Below are positions 1 to 7,472 of a stretch of DNA of 20,171 nucleotides, piece after piece (the stretch's first letter is position 1; every line of letters begins with the position of its first letter). The notes beneath the pieces were generated by a model. The model did not search any database and was not told where the DNA came from. It saw nothing but the letters and a program-made list of their open reading frames with translations. Origin of the DNA: Micavibrio aeruginosavorus (GTDB lineage: Bacteria; Pseudomonadota; Alphaproteobacteria; Micavibrionales; Micavibrionaceae); NCBI GenBank assembly GCA_003241285.1, contig QFOT01000024.1, forward strand, positions 1-20,171, in the 5' to 3' direction. Made by a program: the position numbers and the translations under genes.

Positions 1-257
1 ACTGGGTTATCAAGGGCTATATCGTCGGACGACAGAAAATGATCGAATTTAAAGAAGTGACCAAGAACGGTATTCCGCACTGCGGACTTGTCTATGATGC
101 CAAGATGATCCCTGTGCGCATGACACCGAGAAAAGCCTTTCAGGGTTGGCGCTATCTGGAAGACAACGACGCGCCGCCGGATAGAAAACAGGGCGATAAT
201 ATGGATGAAATGCCGGAGAAGATGAAAAAAGAATTGGCGGAATTGGGGCTTTTATAA
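1..257 (+). CDS. DUF1489 family protein, C-terminal part (gene cut by window edge)
   Basis: The reading frame is open from base 3 and ends at TAA 255-257, so only the C-terminal 84 residues are in the window. An internal ATG at 39 is not the true start, because coding continues upstream (WVIKGYIVGRQK). The ending GWRYLEDNDAPPD resembles the conserved C-terminus of DUF1489 proteins, an alphaproteobacterial family of unknown function; this is recognised from memory, without a search. The last codon overlaps the ATG of the following tag gene (TAATG), suggesting co-transcription and translational coupling. No function can be assigned from what is visible. Confidence 0.72.
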   Translation, partial: WVIKGYIVGRQKMIEFKEVTKNGIPHCGLVYDAKMIPVRMTPRKAFQGWRYLEDNDAPPDRKQGDNMDEMPEKMKKELAELGLL

Positions 258-811
258 TGGCAAAAGATAAAACACGGTGCAGCTGGGCTGCAAACAGCTT
301 TCCTGAAATGTTAGATTATCATGACAAGGAATGGGGTGTGCCGGTCCATAACGATCAGCATTTATTCGAGATGCTGATATTGGAGGGCGCACAGGCCGGA
401 TTAAGCTGGGCAACTATTCTCAAGCGCCGCGACGGATATCGCAAAGCTTTCAAGGATTTTGATGTCAGGAAGGTTGCCAAAATGACGGACGAGCAGCTTG
501 AGAAATTAATGCTGGACGAAGGCATTATCCGCAACCGATTGAAAATTTTCGGCACGCGCAAGAACGCTATCGCGTTTATCGCCATTCAAAAAGAGTTTGG
601 GTCTTTCTCTGCATATTTATGGGGCTTTGTTAAAAACAAGCCGATCAAAAATGCCGGCAAGGGATTCCCGACCAGATCTGCAGAATCCGATGCGCTCTCC
701 AAAGACCTCAAAAAACGAGGGATGACCTTTGTCGGCACAACGATTATTTATGCCTATATGCAGGCAGTCGGCATGGTTAACGACCATGCGGTGGATTGTT
801 TCCGGCGGTAA
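257..811 (+). CDS. tag: DNA-3-methyladenine glycosylase I
   Basis: This base-excision-repair enzyme removes 3-methyladenine from alkylated DNA in the cytoplasm. The 184-residue length is normal for TAG. Zinc-binding residues of the family are all present: Cys8 and His22 near the N-terminus, His177 and Cys181 in the closing VNDHAVDCFRR. The base-recognition residues are also there: Tyr21, Trp26, Glu43 and Trp51 within YHDKEWG and LEGAQAGLSW. The GIIRN motif of the helix-hairpin-helix region is intact. The start overlaps the stop of the DUF1489 gene by one base. There is no sign of damage, so it is expected to be active. Confidence 0.95.
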   Translation: MAKDKTRCSWAANSFPEMLDYHDKEWGVPVHNDQHLFEMLILEGAQAGLSWATILKRRDGYRKAFKDFDVRKVAKMTDEQLEKLMLDEGIIRNRLKIFGTRKNAIAFIAIQKEFGSFSAYLWGFVKNKPIKNAGKGFPTRSAESDALSKDLKKRGMTFVGTTIIYAYMQAVGMVNDHAVDCFRR

Positions 812-858
812 AGGCATTGGTATAGATTGGCTGCTCAAGGCTCTGCTATAAATCGCCA

Positions 859-1767
859 ATGAAAGAAATTCTCTCCCAGAAAGCCCTGCTTGCGAGCTCG
901 GTCACCATTGGCCTGGTGATCGTGCTTATTTTTGCCAAGACGGTGGCGTATGTTTTCAGCGGCTCCGCGTCAGTTTTATCGTCGCTGGTCGATTCCATAT
1001 CGGATATCGGCATGTCGCTGATGACCTGGCTGTCTATCCGCTGGTCGTTAAAACCTGCCGATGAAGATCATCGCCATGGGCATGGAAAAATCGAAGGGGT
1101 TTCCGCGCTTTTTCAAGCGGCGGTATTGACGGGTTCGGCAGTGTTTCTTCTGTTCACGGCGATTGACCGGTTTATCGAGCCTCAGAAGATGACCGATCAT
1201 CTCTATGCGCTGATGCTGATGTTTTTATCGGTGCTTATGTCGCTGGTAATGACTTATGTGCAGAATCAGGCGCAAAAAGAAACAGGATCTCTCGCGCTGG
1301 AAGCGGATAAGGCGCATTACTCGACAGATGTCTGGATGAACGGGGCGGTCATGATCGTCGTGTTTTTCGATTACATGAAATGGGCCCCTATGTGGCTCGA
1401 CACGGCGGCGACGGCTTTGATTGCTGCCCTTTTCGCCAAAACGGCCTATTGTATAGCTGTAAAGGCGCTAGATATGCTGATGGACCGCGAGGTTGAGCCG
1501 GAAACCAAGGCGCGGATTTTTAAAATCGTCACGTCACCCCAAGAAGTCAAAGGCGTTCACGATCTTCGTGTAACGCGCTCGGGCATGAAAATGTTTGTTT
1601 CTTTCGATATGGAAGTCGACGCCAATCTTCTGCTATGGAGTGCGCATGAGATTGCGCAGGAGGCCGAGTACCGCATCCTGAAGGAATTCCCGAATGCGGA
1701 GATTCTGATCCATCTCGATCCCGAAGGTGATACGGATGATACGCGGCATGGAGAGGTAACGGCATGA
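859..1767 (+). CDS. Cation diffusion facilitator (FieF/YiiP-like metal efflux protein)
   Basis: An inner-membrane, proton-driven exporter of divalent metals such as Zn2+ or Fe2+. At 302 residues it matches the length of E. coli FieF. The transport-site ligands fall at the same positions as in FieF: Asp45 and Asp49 in SLVDSISDIG, and His153 and Asp157 in ADKAHYSTDVW. The cytoplasmic HRHGHGKIE motif (residues 71-79), typical of CDF proteins, follows the second membrane helix. About six membrane segments cover residues 12-205, followed by a cytoplasmic ferredoxin-like domain. The stop overlaps the start of the next gene (ATGA), so the two are probably co-translated. The metal cannot be decided from sequence alone; the all-Asp/His site is compatible with Zn, Fe or Cd. 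Confidence 0.93.
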   Translation: MKEILSQKALLASSVTIGLVIVLIFAKTVAYVFSGSASVLSSLVDSISDIGMSLMTWLSIRWSLKPADEDHRHGHGKIEGVSALFQAAVLTGSAVFLLFTAIDRFIEPQKMTDHLYALMLMFLSVLMSLVMTYVQNQAQKETGSLALEADKAHYSTDVWMNGAVMIVVFFDYMKWAPMWLDTAATALIAALFAKTAYCIAVKALDMLMDREVEPETKARIFKIVTSPQEVKGVHDLRVTRSGMKMFVSFDMEVDANLLLWSAHEIAQEAEYRILKEFPNAEILIHLDPEGDTDDTRHGEVTA

Positions 1768-2696
1768 GTATTCTTCTTTGTGATGTCGGCGGAACGCATA
1801 TACGCTTTGCGTTCAAAGGCGAAGGTCAGTTGCGGCCATATAAAACCCGTGTCGATCAGCATCCGACATTGAACCATGCTATCGAAGCCTATCTCAGCAG
1901 CCAGTCAGTCCCGCCGCAAAGTATACGGAAATTTTATTTTGCCTTCAGTAACCGCAATGAGTGGAATACCAATCCTGCTGAATTAAAAACAGTCCTGCCG
2001 AACGCGGTGATCCACCAGATCAATGATTTCGAAGCCAATGCCCATGGATTGCTGCTGGCCGATCAGGCTGACGTTGATTTGTTAAACAGGCCCGAAATCA
2101 ATACGATCGAGAAAGCATCAAAGGTTATTATCGGCGTTGGAACGGGGCTTGGATTTGCCTATCTGTTCAAAAGCGAGAATGGGGATTTCGTTCAAAGATC
2201 TCACGGGGCGCATATGCTGCCGGCGTATTCGGCCGTGCACGCGGAATTATATGACCATATAAGCCGAAGCAAGGAAGATGCCCTGATTTATGAGGATATG
2301 CTGACAGGGCGCGGCATATACGAGATTTATAGATTCTTATCGATGAAGAGTCATCTGGATATAGAATATCCAGACACGGAAATTCTGATGCGCGACGGTA
2401 AAGATAATCCTGTGTTCAGGCAGGCTCTGGTCATCTTTCATGAAATGCTGGGTTTGTTCACGCACCAGGCAGTCGCCTTCGGTTATTCTTACGGCGGTGT
2501 CTATCTGACCGGCGGAGTTATTGATCGCCTGATTTTGGCCGGGCTGTTCGATCTTAAAAAATTTCTTGAATATTTTTATCAGGATTTGCATCCAATCGTC
2601 ACACGCGATGTTGTATCGACGCCTGTTTACTGGATCAAGGATGAATTTATTTCCCTGAAAGGACTTCTCTATCTGGCGGAGAAAGAAAATGCATAG
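1764..2696 (+). CDS. Glucokinase-like sugar kinase (PF02685 type), divergent
   Basis: An ATP-dependent hexose kinase of the Glk family acting in the cytoplasm. The 310-residue protein has the N-terminal phosphate motif LCDVGGTHIRFAF, the catalytic-base motif INDFEANAHG (Asp88, equivalent to Asp100 of E. coli Glk), the ATP-binding GVGTGLGFAYL and the C-terminal GGVYLTGGVIDR. Glu177 in YEDMLTGRG matches the second glucose-binding glutamate. It is unusual in that the sugar-binding EGGH motif of E. coli Glk appears here as HGAH (His147 to His150), so a glucose-contacting Glu seems replaced by His. Part of the N-terminal lobe between the phosphate and catalytic motifs also looks short. Kinase activity is likely; glucose as substrate is less certain. 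It overlaps the preceding CDF gene by 4 bases and the next gene by 8. Confidence 0.85.
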   Translation: MSILLCDVGGTHIRFAFKGEGQLRPYKTRVDQHPTLNHAIEAYLSSQSVPPQSIRKFYFAFSNRNEWNTNPAELKTVLPNAVIHQINDFEANAHGLLLADQADVDLLNRPEINTIEKASKVIIGVGTGLGFAYLFKSENGDFVQRSHGAHMLPAYSAVHAELYDHISRSKEDALIYEDMLTGRGIYEIYRFLSMKSHLDIEYPDTEILMRDGKDNPVFRQALVIFHEMLGLFTHQAVAFGYSYGGVYLTGGVIDRLILAGLFDLKKFLEYFYQDLHPIVTRDVVSTPVYWIKDEFISLKGLLYLAEKENA

Positions 2697-3492
2697 AGCC
2701 TATCTGACAATCGACGATTCACCGTCAAATCATACTGATCAACTAACGGATTTTCTTGTCGAGCGAGGTGTGCCCGCGATTTATTTCGTGCGCGGCGCGT
2801 TTATGGAAGAGCAGAAAAATTTTGATAAAATTGTCCGGTCGATTGGCAGGGGCATCGTTATCGGTAATCACTCTTATGCCCATGACAGAACCAGCGTTGC
2901 CGGTTTTGGATCTCAAAGCGAACAAATTTTACAAACCCAAAACCTGATCGAACGCGCTTACCGTGAGGCGGGGGAGGCTCTGCCAAATCGCTATATGCGC
3001 TTTCCGCATATGGATCGCGGCATGGGCGGATGGATTATAGATCTGGATACGGTGCCGTCCGAACACCGCGCCTATGTCGAAAATCTGTTCTGGGACGGTT
3101 TGCGCGTGGAAAGCACCGAGCGACCTTCGGCTGAGCTATTCGATTTAAGAAATAAAATGCAGGAATGGCTGAAAAGTGAAGGTTTCCAGAAATTACCGAC
3201 GCCGGATGTCACTCATCCATGGTTTACGGATTCCGAGATGGCCGGTGCCATTGATGCCATGTATACATTTTCCACGTCTGACTGGATGCTCACCCCGCGC
3301 CATAAAGGCAATTGGCATTACAAAACCTTAGGTGATTTAAAAAAGAAAATTGATACCGATATCTGGTTGCAGAAAGAGAATAGTGCCCATATTATACTGG
3401 CTCACGATGACCGTGAAGACTCTTTGGAAATAACGACATCATTGATCGATTATTTTCTTGAAGAAGATTTTGAATTTCTACCCATTGCGTAA
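2689..3492 (+). CDS. Polysaccharide deacetylase-like protein (carbohydrate esterase 4 fold)
   Basis: A NodB/CE4-type protein of 267 residues. Motif 1 is TIDDSPS with Asp9 and Asp10 (family consensus TFDDGP), motif 2 is HSYAH with metal-binding His61 and His65, motif 3 appears as MRFPH, and the C-terminal ILAHDD supplies the late histidine motif. The catalytic metal triad (Asp-His-His) is therefore intact. Motif 1 has Ser where Gly is usual, and there is a long insertion between motifs 3 and 5. No signal peptide is visible, so it should act in the cytoplasm, unlike peptidoglycan or chitin deacetylases. The substrate is unknown; a nucleotide-sugar or lipid-linked sugar is one possibility. The start lies within the end of the sugar kinase gene, indicating operon organisation. 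Confidence 0.85.
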   Translation: MHRAYLTIDDSPSNHTDQLTDFLVERGVPAIYFVRGAFMEEQKNFDKIVRSIGRGIVIGNHSYAHDRTSVAGFGSQSEQILQTQNLIERAYREAGEALPNRYMRFPHMDRGMGGWIIDLDTVPSEHRAYVENLFWDGLRVESTERPSAELFDLRNKMQEWLKSEGFQKLPTPDVTHPWFTDSEMAGAIDAMYTFSTSDWMLTPRHKGNWHYKTLGDLKKKIDTDIWLQKENSAHIILAHDDREDSLEITTSLIDYFLEEDFEFLPIA

Positions 3493-3511
3493 AACAGAAG
3501 GAACGCTCTCT

Positions 3512-4330
3512 ATGACTGACAAAAATATCATCTATGTTATTGCCGATTACGGTGACCTGCACGATTTGGCTTTTGCCGAAGTAACCCAGAAAATCTATGC
3601 AGAGCTGGACGGGATGGATTGTCACTTGCAGAATTTTGCCGTGCCTGCTTTCGACACTTATGCAACGGGTTTTGCGCTGGCGCAGACGGCAATCAATTCA
3701 AAGCTTGGCGCTCGTCACAAATTCTTCGTCAACACGGCGCCGCGCAAGGATGATCTAACACCTCGCGTAAAAAACTCGGGCGAAGGCTTCGTCTATGCCC
3801 GCCTCAAGAATGGCGTCGAAATTTGCGCGGTCAATAGCGGCCATTCCCTGGCTTTCATTAAGGAAGCCGCCGAGGAAATCCGCGAAATCAAATGCGAAAA
3901 ACACGGTAGCCAGTTCCGCTCGCGCGATATTTTCCCGCCGGCTTTCGCCCGCATCGTCAAAGGCGATTACAGCATTCTGGGTGATGACGTTATGGATCAG
4001 GTGCCAGATTTCCCTGAAAATGTCCTCTGCTACACGGACGGCTACGGGAATATGAAATGCTCGATCGATCCGGCCAAGCTGGATAATTTCAAGAACAAGC
4101 ACCTTATTCTCGACATTAACGGCCGCCAGCAAATCGCCCGCGCGGCAGACGGTATTTTTGGCGTGGCTGACGGTGAATACTGTATCTCCCAAGGCTCGTC
4201 CGGCTGGACATTGCCATCAGGCAAGCAGGTAAAATTCACGGAAGTGGTCAAGCGCGGCGGCAATGCGGCAAAAACCTTCGGCAAACCGCCGGGTGGATTG
4301 CCGATTCACTGGCGCGAAATTCCAAACTAA
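3512..4330 (+). CDS. Divergent S-adenosyl-L-methionine hydroxide adenosyltransferase (DUF62)-like protein
   Basis: A 272-residue protein. ATG 3512 is preferred over an in-frame ATG at 3458 because AGAAGGA stands 9 bases upstream and the earlier start would overlap the deacetylase gene. The family pattern is recognisable: an N-terminal strand IYVIADYGD where DUF62 has an ITLTDFG-type start, a central ICAVNSGH where the family has VGPDNGL, the C-terminal-domain start VLCYTDGYGNM (family V..D.FGN), and a later stretch with GNAAKTFG resembling the GnAa..lg ending. The usual VDPGVG motif appears as VNTAPRK, so the SAM/water site may be altered. True family members hydrolyse SAM to adenosine and methionine; whether this one does is open. 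It is the last gene of the overlapping run. Confidence 0.65.
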   Translation: MTDKNIIYVIADYGDLHDLAFAEVTQKIYAELDGMDCHLQNFAVPAFDTYATGFALAQTAINSKLGARHKFFVNTAPRKDDLTPRVKNSGEGFVYARLKNGVEICAVNSGHSLAFIKEAAEEIREIKCEKHGSQFRSRDIFPPAFARIVKGDYSILGDDVMDQVPDFPENVLCYTDGYGNMKCSIDPAKLDNFKNKHLILDINGRQQIARAADGIFGVADGEYCISQGSSGWTLPSGKQVKFTEVVKRGGNAAKTFGKPPGGLPIHWREIPN

Positions 4331-4355
4331 AATTTGCATAAGTCATGATTTATGG

Positions 4356-4385
4356 ATAGGCTCGTCAGGAAATTGACGAGCCTAT
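4356..4385 (+). other. Perfect 12-bp hairpin abutting the next start codon
   Basis: ATAGGCTCGTCA (4356-4367) and TGACGAGCCTAT (4374-4385) are perfect inverse complements around the 6-base loop GGAAAT. The stem ends one base before ATG 4387. No run of T follows on either strand, so it is not a canonical intrinsic terminator. It could stop transcription from the upstream run, protect an mRNA end, or control translation of the following gene. TATAAT also occurs at 4383-4388, but with no good -35 element. Confidence 0.7.
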
Positions 4386-4386
4386 A

Positions 4387-5118
4387 ATGCGTATTAAGAA
4401 ATTGACCATAAAAAACTGTCCGCCCTGCTTTGCCGCTTTTAACGCTGCCAGTTGGAGCGAAGCTGTCGAAATCATGGACTATGAGATGACGGTAAAGGGC
4501 AAGCAAAGCGCCATTTGGATCCGTGATGAAAAGCATAACTTGCAAGAGACGGAAACCCTCGCCGCTTCGATGATTGCCGAATTCAACTGGAAAGTTGCAG
4601 ATGATATAAACTACAAATTTCTCGCTAGAGATTTATACAATGATGTCCCAAATTCTGTCGGAAAATATATGACGGAAGATGAAAGAGAAGCCATTCGAGT
4701 GTTAACCTCAAAGGGCGGTTTAGCTAATATTATTAAGCGTTTTCAGAGTTACACGCCTAATGAGACATCAATTGCACATTATGACCTGTGGAAAAAAGAA
4801 GCTTTAAGTGAGGCAGATCCCGCATGGTTTGGAAGCGGATTTTTCGGAAGTCGTCAAATAAGACTTTTAGACACAAAAAAAGGGAAGGGGCCTATTCTTT
4901 TCGAACCTCAAAGCCAGCCTTTGGAATTCGATGATGATGGCTATGTCATGAATACTGAGGTTCTTGAAAAAGCATGGCAACTTGGGCAGGGCAGTGTCGT
5001 GCCGATAGCTGGATTAAGCGACTGGTTTTCACAGGCGGTTCTGCATTCTTCGCCTGAATTTCATGCCCGGACACCCGATAAAGTACGATATTTGACGGTT
5101 TACGATGTTAATTTGTAA
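4387..5118 (+). CDS. Conserved-looking protein of unknown function; possible HxD...H (cupin/2OG-oxygenase-like) fold
   Basis: I do not recognise this 243-residue soluble protein with confidence. The N-terminal third has an IWIRD strand and helices. The C-terminal half contains His131-x-Asp133 (IAHYDLW), a later His220 (AVLHSSPEF) and Arg234 (VRYLTVYDV). The order and spacing resemble the Fe(II) facial triad and 2-oxoglutarate-binding Arg of double-stranded beta-helix oxygenases, and the overall layout is reminiscent of DUF1826. This is inference, not an alignment. The start is uncertain: no Shine-Dalgarno precedes ATG 4387 and a strong hairpin ends just before it, so a later Met (residue 30, at 4474, or residue 34) is possible. 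It is followed directly by the tRNA-Gly gene. Confidence 0.75.
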   Translation: MRIKKLTIKNCPPCFAAFNAASWSEAVEIMDYEMTVKGKQSAIWIRDEKHNLQETETLAASMIAEFNWKVADDINYKFLARDLYNDVPNSVGKYMTEDEREAIRVLTSKGGLANIIKRFQSYTPNETSIAHYDLWKKEALSEADPAWFGSGFFGSRQIRLLDTKKGKGPILFEPQSQPLEFDDDGYVMNTEVLEKAWQLGQGSVVPIAGLSDWFSQAVLHSSPEFHARTPDKVRYLTVYDVNL

Positions 5119-5124
5119 AACGGC

Positions 5125-5153
5125 TTGATTTTTATCCTCAATTCCCTTTTTAT
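5125..5153 (+). promoter_or_regulatory. Putative promoter of tRNA-Gly
   Basis: TTGATT (5125-5130) and TTTTAT (5148-5153) are separated by 17 bases. This places a start site a few bases before the mature tRNA 5' end at 5167. The -10 match is modest. Confidence 0.4.
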
Positions 5154-5166
5154 GGCGGCGCCCTGA

Positions 5167-5240
5167 GCGGGTGTAGCTTAGTGGTAAAGCACCAGCCTTC
5201 CAAGCTGGCTATGAGGGTTCGATTCCCTTCACCCGCTCCA
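5167..5240 (+). tRNA. tRNA-Gly (anticodon UCC)
   Basis: A complete cloverleaf can be drawn. The acceptor stem is GCGGGTG with CACCCGC, the D stem GCTT with AAGC, the anticodon stem CCAGC with GCTGG around loop CTTCCAA (anticodon TCC), and the T arm GAGGG-TTCGATT-CCCTT. The discriminator base is T, followed by an encoded CCA. Total length is 74 bases. Its 3' end serves as the attachment site of the island that follows; the gene is left intact by the insertion. Confidence 0.97.
5227..5240 (+). repeat. Left attachment core (attL), within the tRNA-Gly 3' end
   Basis: CTTCACCCGCTCCA is the T-arm/acceptor 3' end of the tRNA and is repeated exactly at 18505-18518. The bases flanking the two copies differ, so the identity is limited to these 14 bases. 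Confidence 0.88.
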
Positions 5241-5268
5241 AATTGCTTTTCAAAGCAGTTCGCTCAAG

Positions 5269-5298
5269 TTCACCCAAGTTCAATAAATACTATATAAT
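5269..5298 (+). promoter_or_regulatory. Putative integrase promoter
   Basis: A perfect -10 TATAAT (5293-5298) is preceded at 18 bases by a weak -35 TTCACC. The stretch between the tRNA and the integrase also holds a tandem CAAGTTCA repeat around 5265-5281 and two small hairpins: 5241-5260 (TGCTTT with AAAGCA) and 5315-5333 (TCCCT with AGGGG). Neither hairpin is followed by a T-run. Confidence 0.45.
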
Positions 5299-5362
5299 AA
5301 GGCATTTTTGTGCAAATCCCTCACGTAGGGGTTCGCTCGGTTTTGTTTACATTCCCTCAAAG

Positions 5363-5405
5363 TGGGGGTACAATCTAGGGGTACGATTAACTTAGGGGGT
5401 ACAGT
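5363..5405 (+). repeat. Left-end GGGG(G)TAC repeats (probable integrase arm sites)
   Basis: Three copies of a (T/TA)GGGG(G)TAC(A/G) motif have their GTAC cores at 5368, 5381 and 5399. The same motif appears twice inside the right end of the island. Repeats of this kind next to P4-type integrases are plausible binding sites for the N-terminal arm-binding domain. The third copy also supplies the Shine-Dalgarno sequence of the integrase gene, so binding there could repress its expression. Confidence 0.6.
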
Positions 5406-6645
5406 GAAATTAAATAACACTATTTGTAAGAATGCGACTTCGACGGAAAAGCCTTATAAAATAGCAGATGGCGGCGGGTTGTATCTTCTTGTCAAACCTA
5501 ATGGTTCGAAACATTGGCGAGTTAAATATAGATTTTTGGGGAAAGAGAAATTATTGGCTCTTGGACCATACCCCCTAGTATCGCTTCTAGAGGCCCGTGA
5601 CGGCAGGGAGGTAGCCAAGAAGCAGCTTTTGGCTGGGACCGACCCTATGAGTGATAAATCGGGCAAGAAAAGGCAAGCAATGGAGGCAGCTCATAATACT
5701 TTCCGAGCTGTCGCACTCGAATGGCACGAAAACCAACTTGGGGGATGGTCTAAAAATCATGCCCTTAATGTAATGCGTCGATTAGATGTTGATATCTTCC
5801 CGTACATCGGAAACAAAGCAATTACGGAAATAACGGGGCCAATTTTACTCAATGACGTGATACGCCGGATTGAGAAGAGAGGCGCGTTAGATATTGCTAG
5901 TCGTGTACATCAGATTATTGGGCAGATTTGCCGCTACGGCATAGCGACCGGAAAAGGTGGTCGGGATCATGCAGCAGATATTAGAGGGGCCTTGAAAACG
6001 TCCAAAACAAAGCATTACGCCGCCCTTGAAATAGCACAAATGCCGGAATTTTTTGCGGCCTTAAGTAAGAATGAGGCGCGGTTATATGAAAGAACGAGAA
6101 GAGCGATAAAGCTTATCATGCTCACCTTCGTCAGGACTAGCGAGCTTATAAAAGCAAAATGGTCAGAATTCGACTTGATCAATGCGCAATGGGAAATTCC
6201 TGCGGAAAGAATGAAAACAGGAAATCCTCACATTGTGCCTTTATCCAAACAGGTTGTTAAACTACTCAAAGAACAGAAGTTAGACGGAAGACATGGCCCC
6301 GATGACTATGTGTTGCCTAGCCAAGTCAGACCGCGTGAACATATGTCGAATAATACTATTCTGGTTGCGATTGGTAGATTGGGCTTCAAAGGGCGAATGA
6401 CTGGCCATGGATTTAGAGCGTTGGCGATGTCCACGTTGAAAGAAAATTTAGGCATTAGACATGAGATCGTGGATAGGCAGCTTGCCCACGTCCATAAAAG
6501 TAAAATTGACAGGGCATATGACAGAGCAAAGTTTTTACCAGAGCGAAAAAAAATGATGCAATTGTGGGCTGACTACATATCAGCCGTTGAAATCAAAGAC
6601 CTTGAAACAATCAAAAAGCTTGAGGGAAAATATCGTGGAAAGTAA
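5404..6645 (+). CDS. int: P4-type tyrosine integrase
   Basis: This site-specific recombinase inserts and excises the island at the tRNA-Gly 3' end. GTG 5404 is chosen as start because AGGGGGT sits 5 bases upstream; an earlier in-frame GTG (5362) would translate the arm-site repeats. This gives 413 residues, usual for the family. The N-terminal DUF4102-type arm-binding domain is seen in ADGGGLYLLVKPNGSKHWR and LALGPYPLVSL. The C-terminal catalytic domain has all key residues: Arg244 (RTSEL), Lys in the beta-hairpin after EIPAERMK, His335 and Arg338 (HGFR), His362 (LAHV) and nucleophile Tyr372 (AYDRAKFLPERK). It looks complete and active. The next gene overlaps its end. Confidence 0.95.
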   Translation: MKLNNTICKNATSTEKPYKIADGGGLYLLVKPNGSKHWRVKYRFLGKEKLLALGPYPLVSLLEARDGREVAKKQLLAGTDPMSDKSGKKRQAMEAAHNTFRAVALEWHENQLGGWSKNHALNVMRRLDVDIFPYIGNKAITEITGPILLNDVIRRIEKRGALDIASRVHQIIGQICRYGIATGKGGRDHAADIRGALKTSKTKHYAALEIAQMPEFFAALSKNEARLYERTRRAIKLIMLTFVRTSELIKAKWSEFDLINAQWEIPAERMKTGNPHIVPLSKQVVKLLKEQKLDGRHGPDDYVLPSQVRPREHMSNNTILVAIGRLGFKGRMTGHGFRALAMSTLKENLGIRHEIVDRQLAHVHKSKIDRAYDRAKFLPERKKMMQLWADYISAVEIKDLETIKKLEGKYRGK

Positions 6646-7390
6646 ACGAAGCTCATTTAAAGCACGACCGACACCCATGTTCATCCCCTTAGATGAAATA
6701 GTGATTAAATACGATATTTCTCTTAGCAAATTGATAAGAGAAATTAGAGAAAAAGAAATTGTTTGCCAAGGTGTGGGTTACGACGATCAGGAAGGCTTTA
6801 GTAACTCTTACGCTGGAAATCTTCAGGGTTTTATTCCCATACCGTTTCATCATTGGAAAGAATTTAATTTCGGCACAACTACCGTGAATCTTGAAAAAAC
6901 GGAAGAGTGCCCCTCAGGGCATAAAGAAATGAAATTTCTCTATGGGGTGCAGCCCCAGCCTGTAGGGAATAAAGCTAATGATTGGTACGACATACTTAGT
7001 GGGTACGTTTATATAGAAGTCGATGAGAAAGATTTCAAAGAGAAGGTACAGCTTCTAAAAGTGAAGTTAGGAAAGAAGAAGAATTTCTTAGAAGATTATC
7101 TATTCGAAATCTATAAAAAATATGTCAAACAGCCTAACGGTGATGTTGCAACACCTAAGAAATTTTTAGAGTATCTTGAAGAATATCATGGCGAGAACGG
7201 GAACAGCATTTACGAATTCGAAGTTGAAGAGGTTATAAGAGATCAAAAAGGTGAACTGGTGTCTATTCACTATATCTACGGTGGGGGCGCTAAATCCAAA
7301 GTGATGAAGAATAAAACCTTTTTGAATAAGTTCACAGCACTGAGAAAAAGGCATCAGGCAGTTTCCCAAAAAGCTGCTTTCCCGTCCTAG
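6635..7390 (+). CDS. Island protein of unknown function
   Basis: I do not recognise this 251-residue, charged, soluble protein. GTG 6635 is taken as start, because GAGGG lies 8 bases upstream and the gene then overlaps the integrase end by 11 bases; ATG 6678 is an alternative. It has no signal peptide or membrane segment. The N-terminal part (about residues 15-45, PLDEIVIKYDISLSKLIREI) could form a short helix-turn-helix, and the C-terminal part is Lys-rich. Its position directly behind int and its translational overlap suggest a role in integration, excision or element control, but nothing in the sequence proves it. The intergenic stretch after it holds a GAACG-TTGG-CGTTC hairpin (7433-7446). 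Confidence 0.75.
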   Translation: MESKRSSFKARPTPMFIPLDEIVIKYDISLSKLIREIREKEIVCQGVGYDDQEGFSNSYAGNLQGFIPIPFHHWKEFNFGTTTVNLEKTEECPSGHKEMKFLYGVQPQPVGNKANDWYDILSGYVYIEVDEKDFKEKVQLLKVKLGKKKNFLEDYLFEIYKKYVKQPNGDVATPKKFLEYLEEYHGENGNSIYEFEVEEVIRDQKGELVSIHYIYGGGAKSKVMKNKTFLNKFTALRKRHQAVSQKAAFPS

Positions 7391-7472
7391 TCTAAAACGG
7401 GAGCCGACACCTCATAGTCAAGAAAGAAGGGGGAACGTTGGCGTTCTTCCAAAAACTTGTGAAGGTGAAAAA

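Noticed and set aside
3755..4192. 145-codon minus-strand frame opposite the DUF62-like gene.
   Set aside because: It is antisense to a better-supported gene with a good ribosome-binding site and matches nothing recognisable.
5227..5240. A second tRNA-Gly at the right end of the island (18505-18518).
   Set aside because: Only the last 14 bases are repeated; the D and anticodon arms are absent, so it is an attachment repeat.
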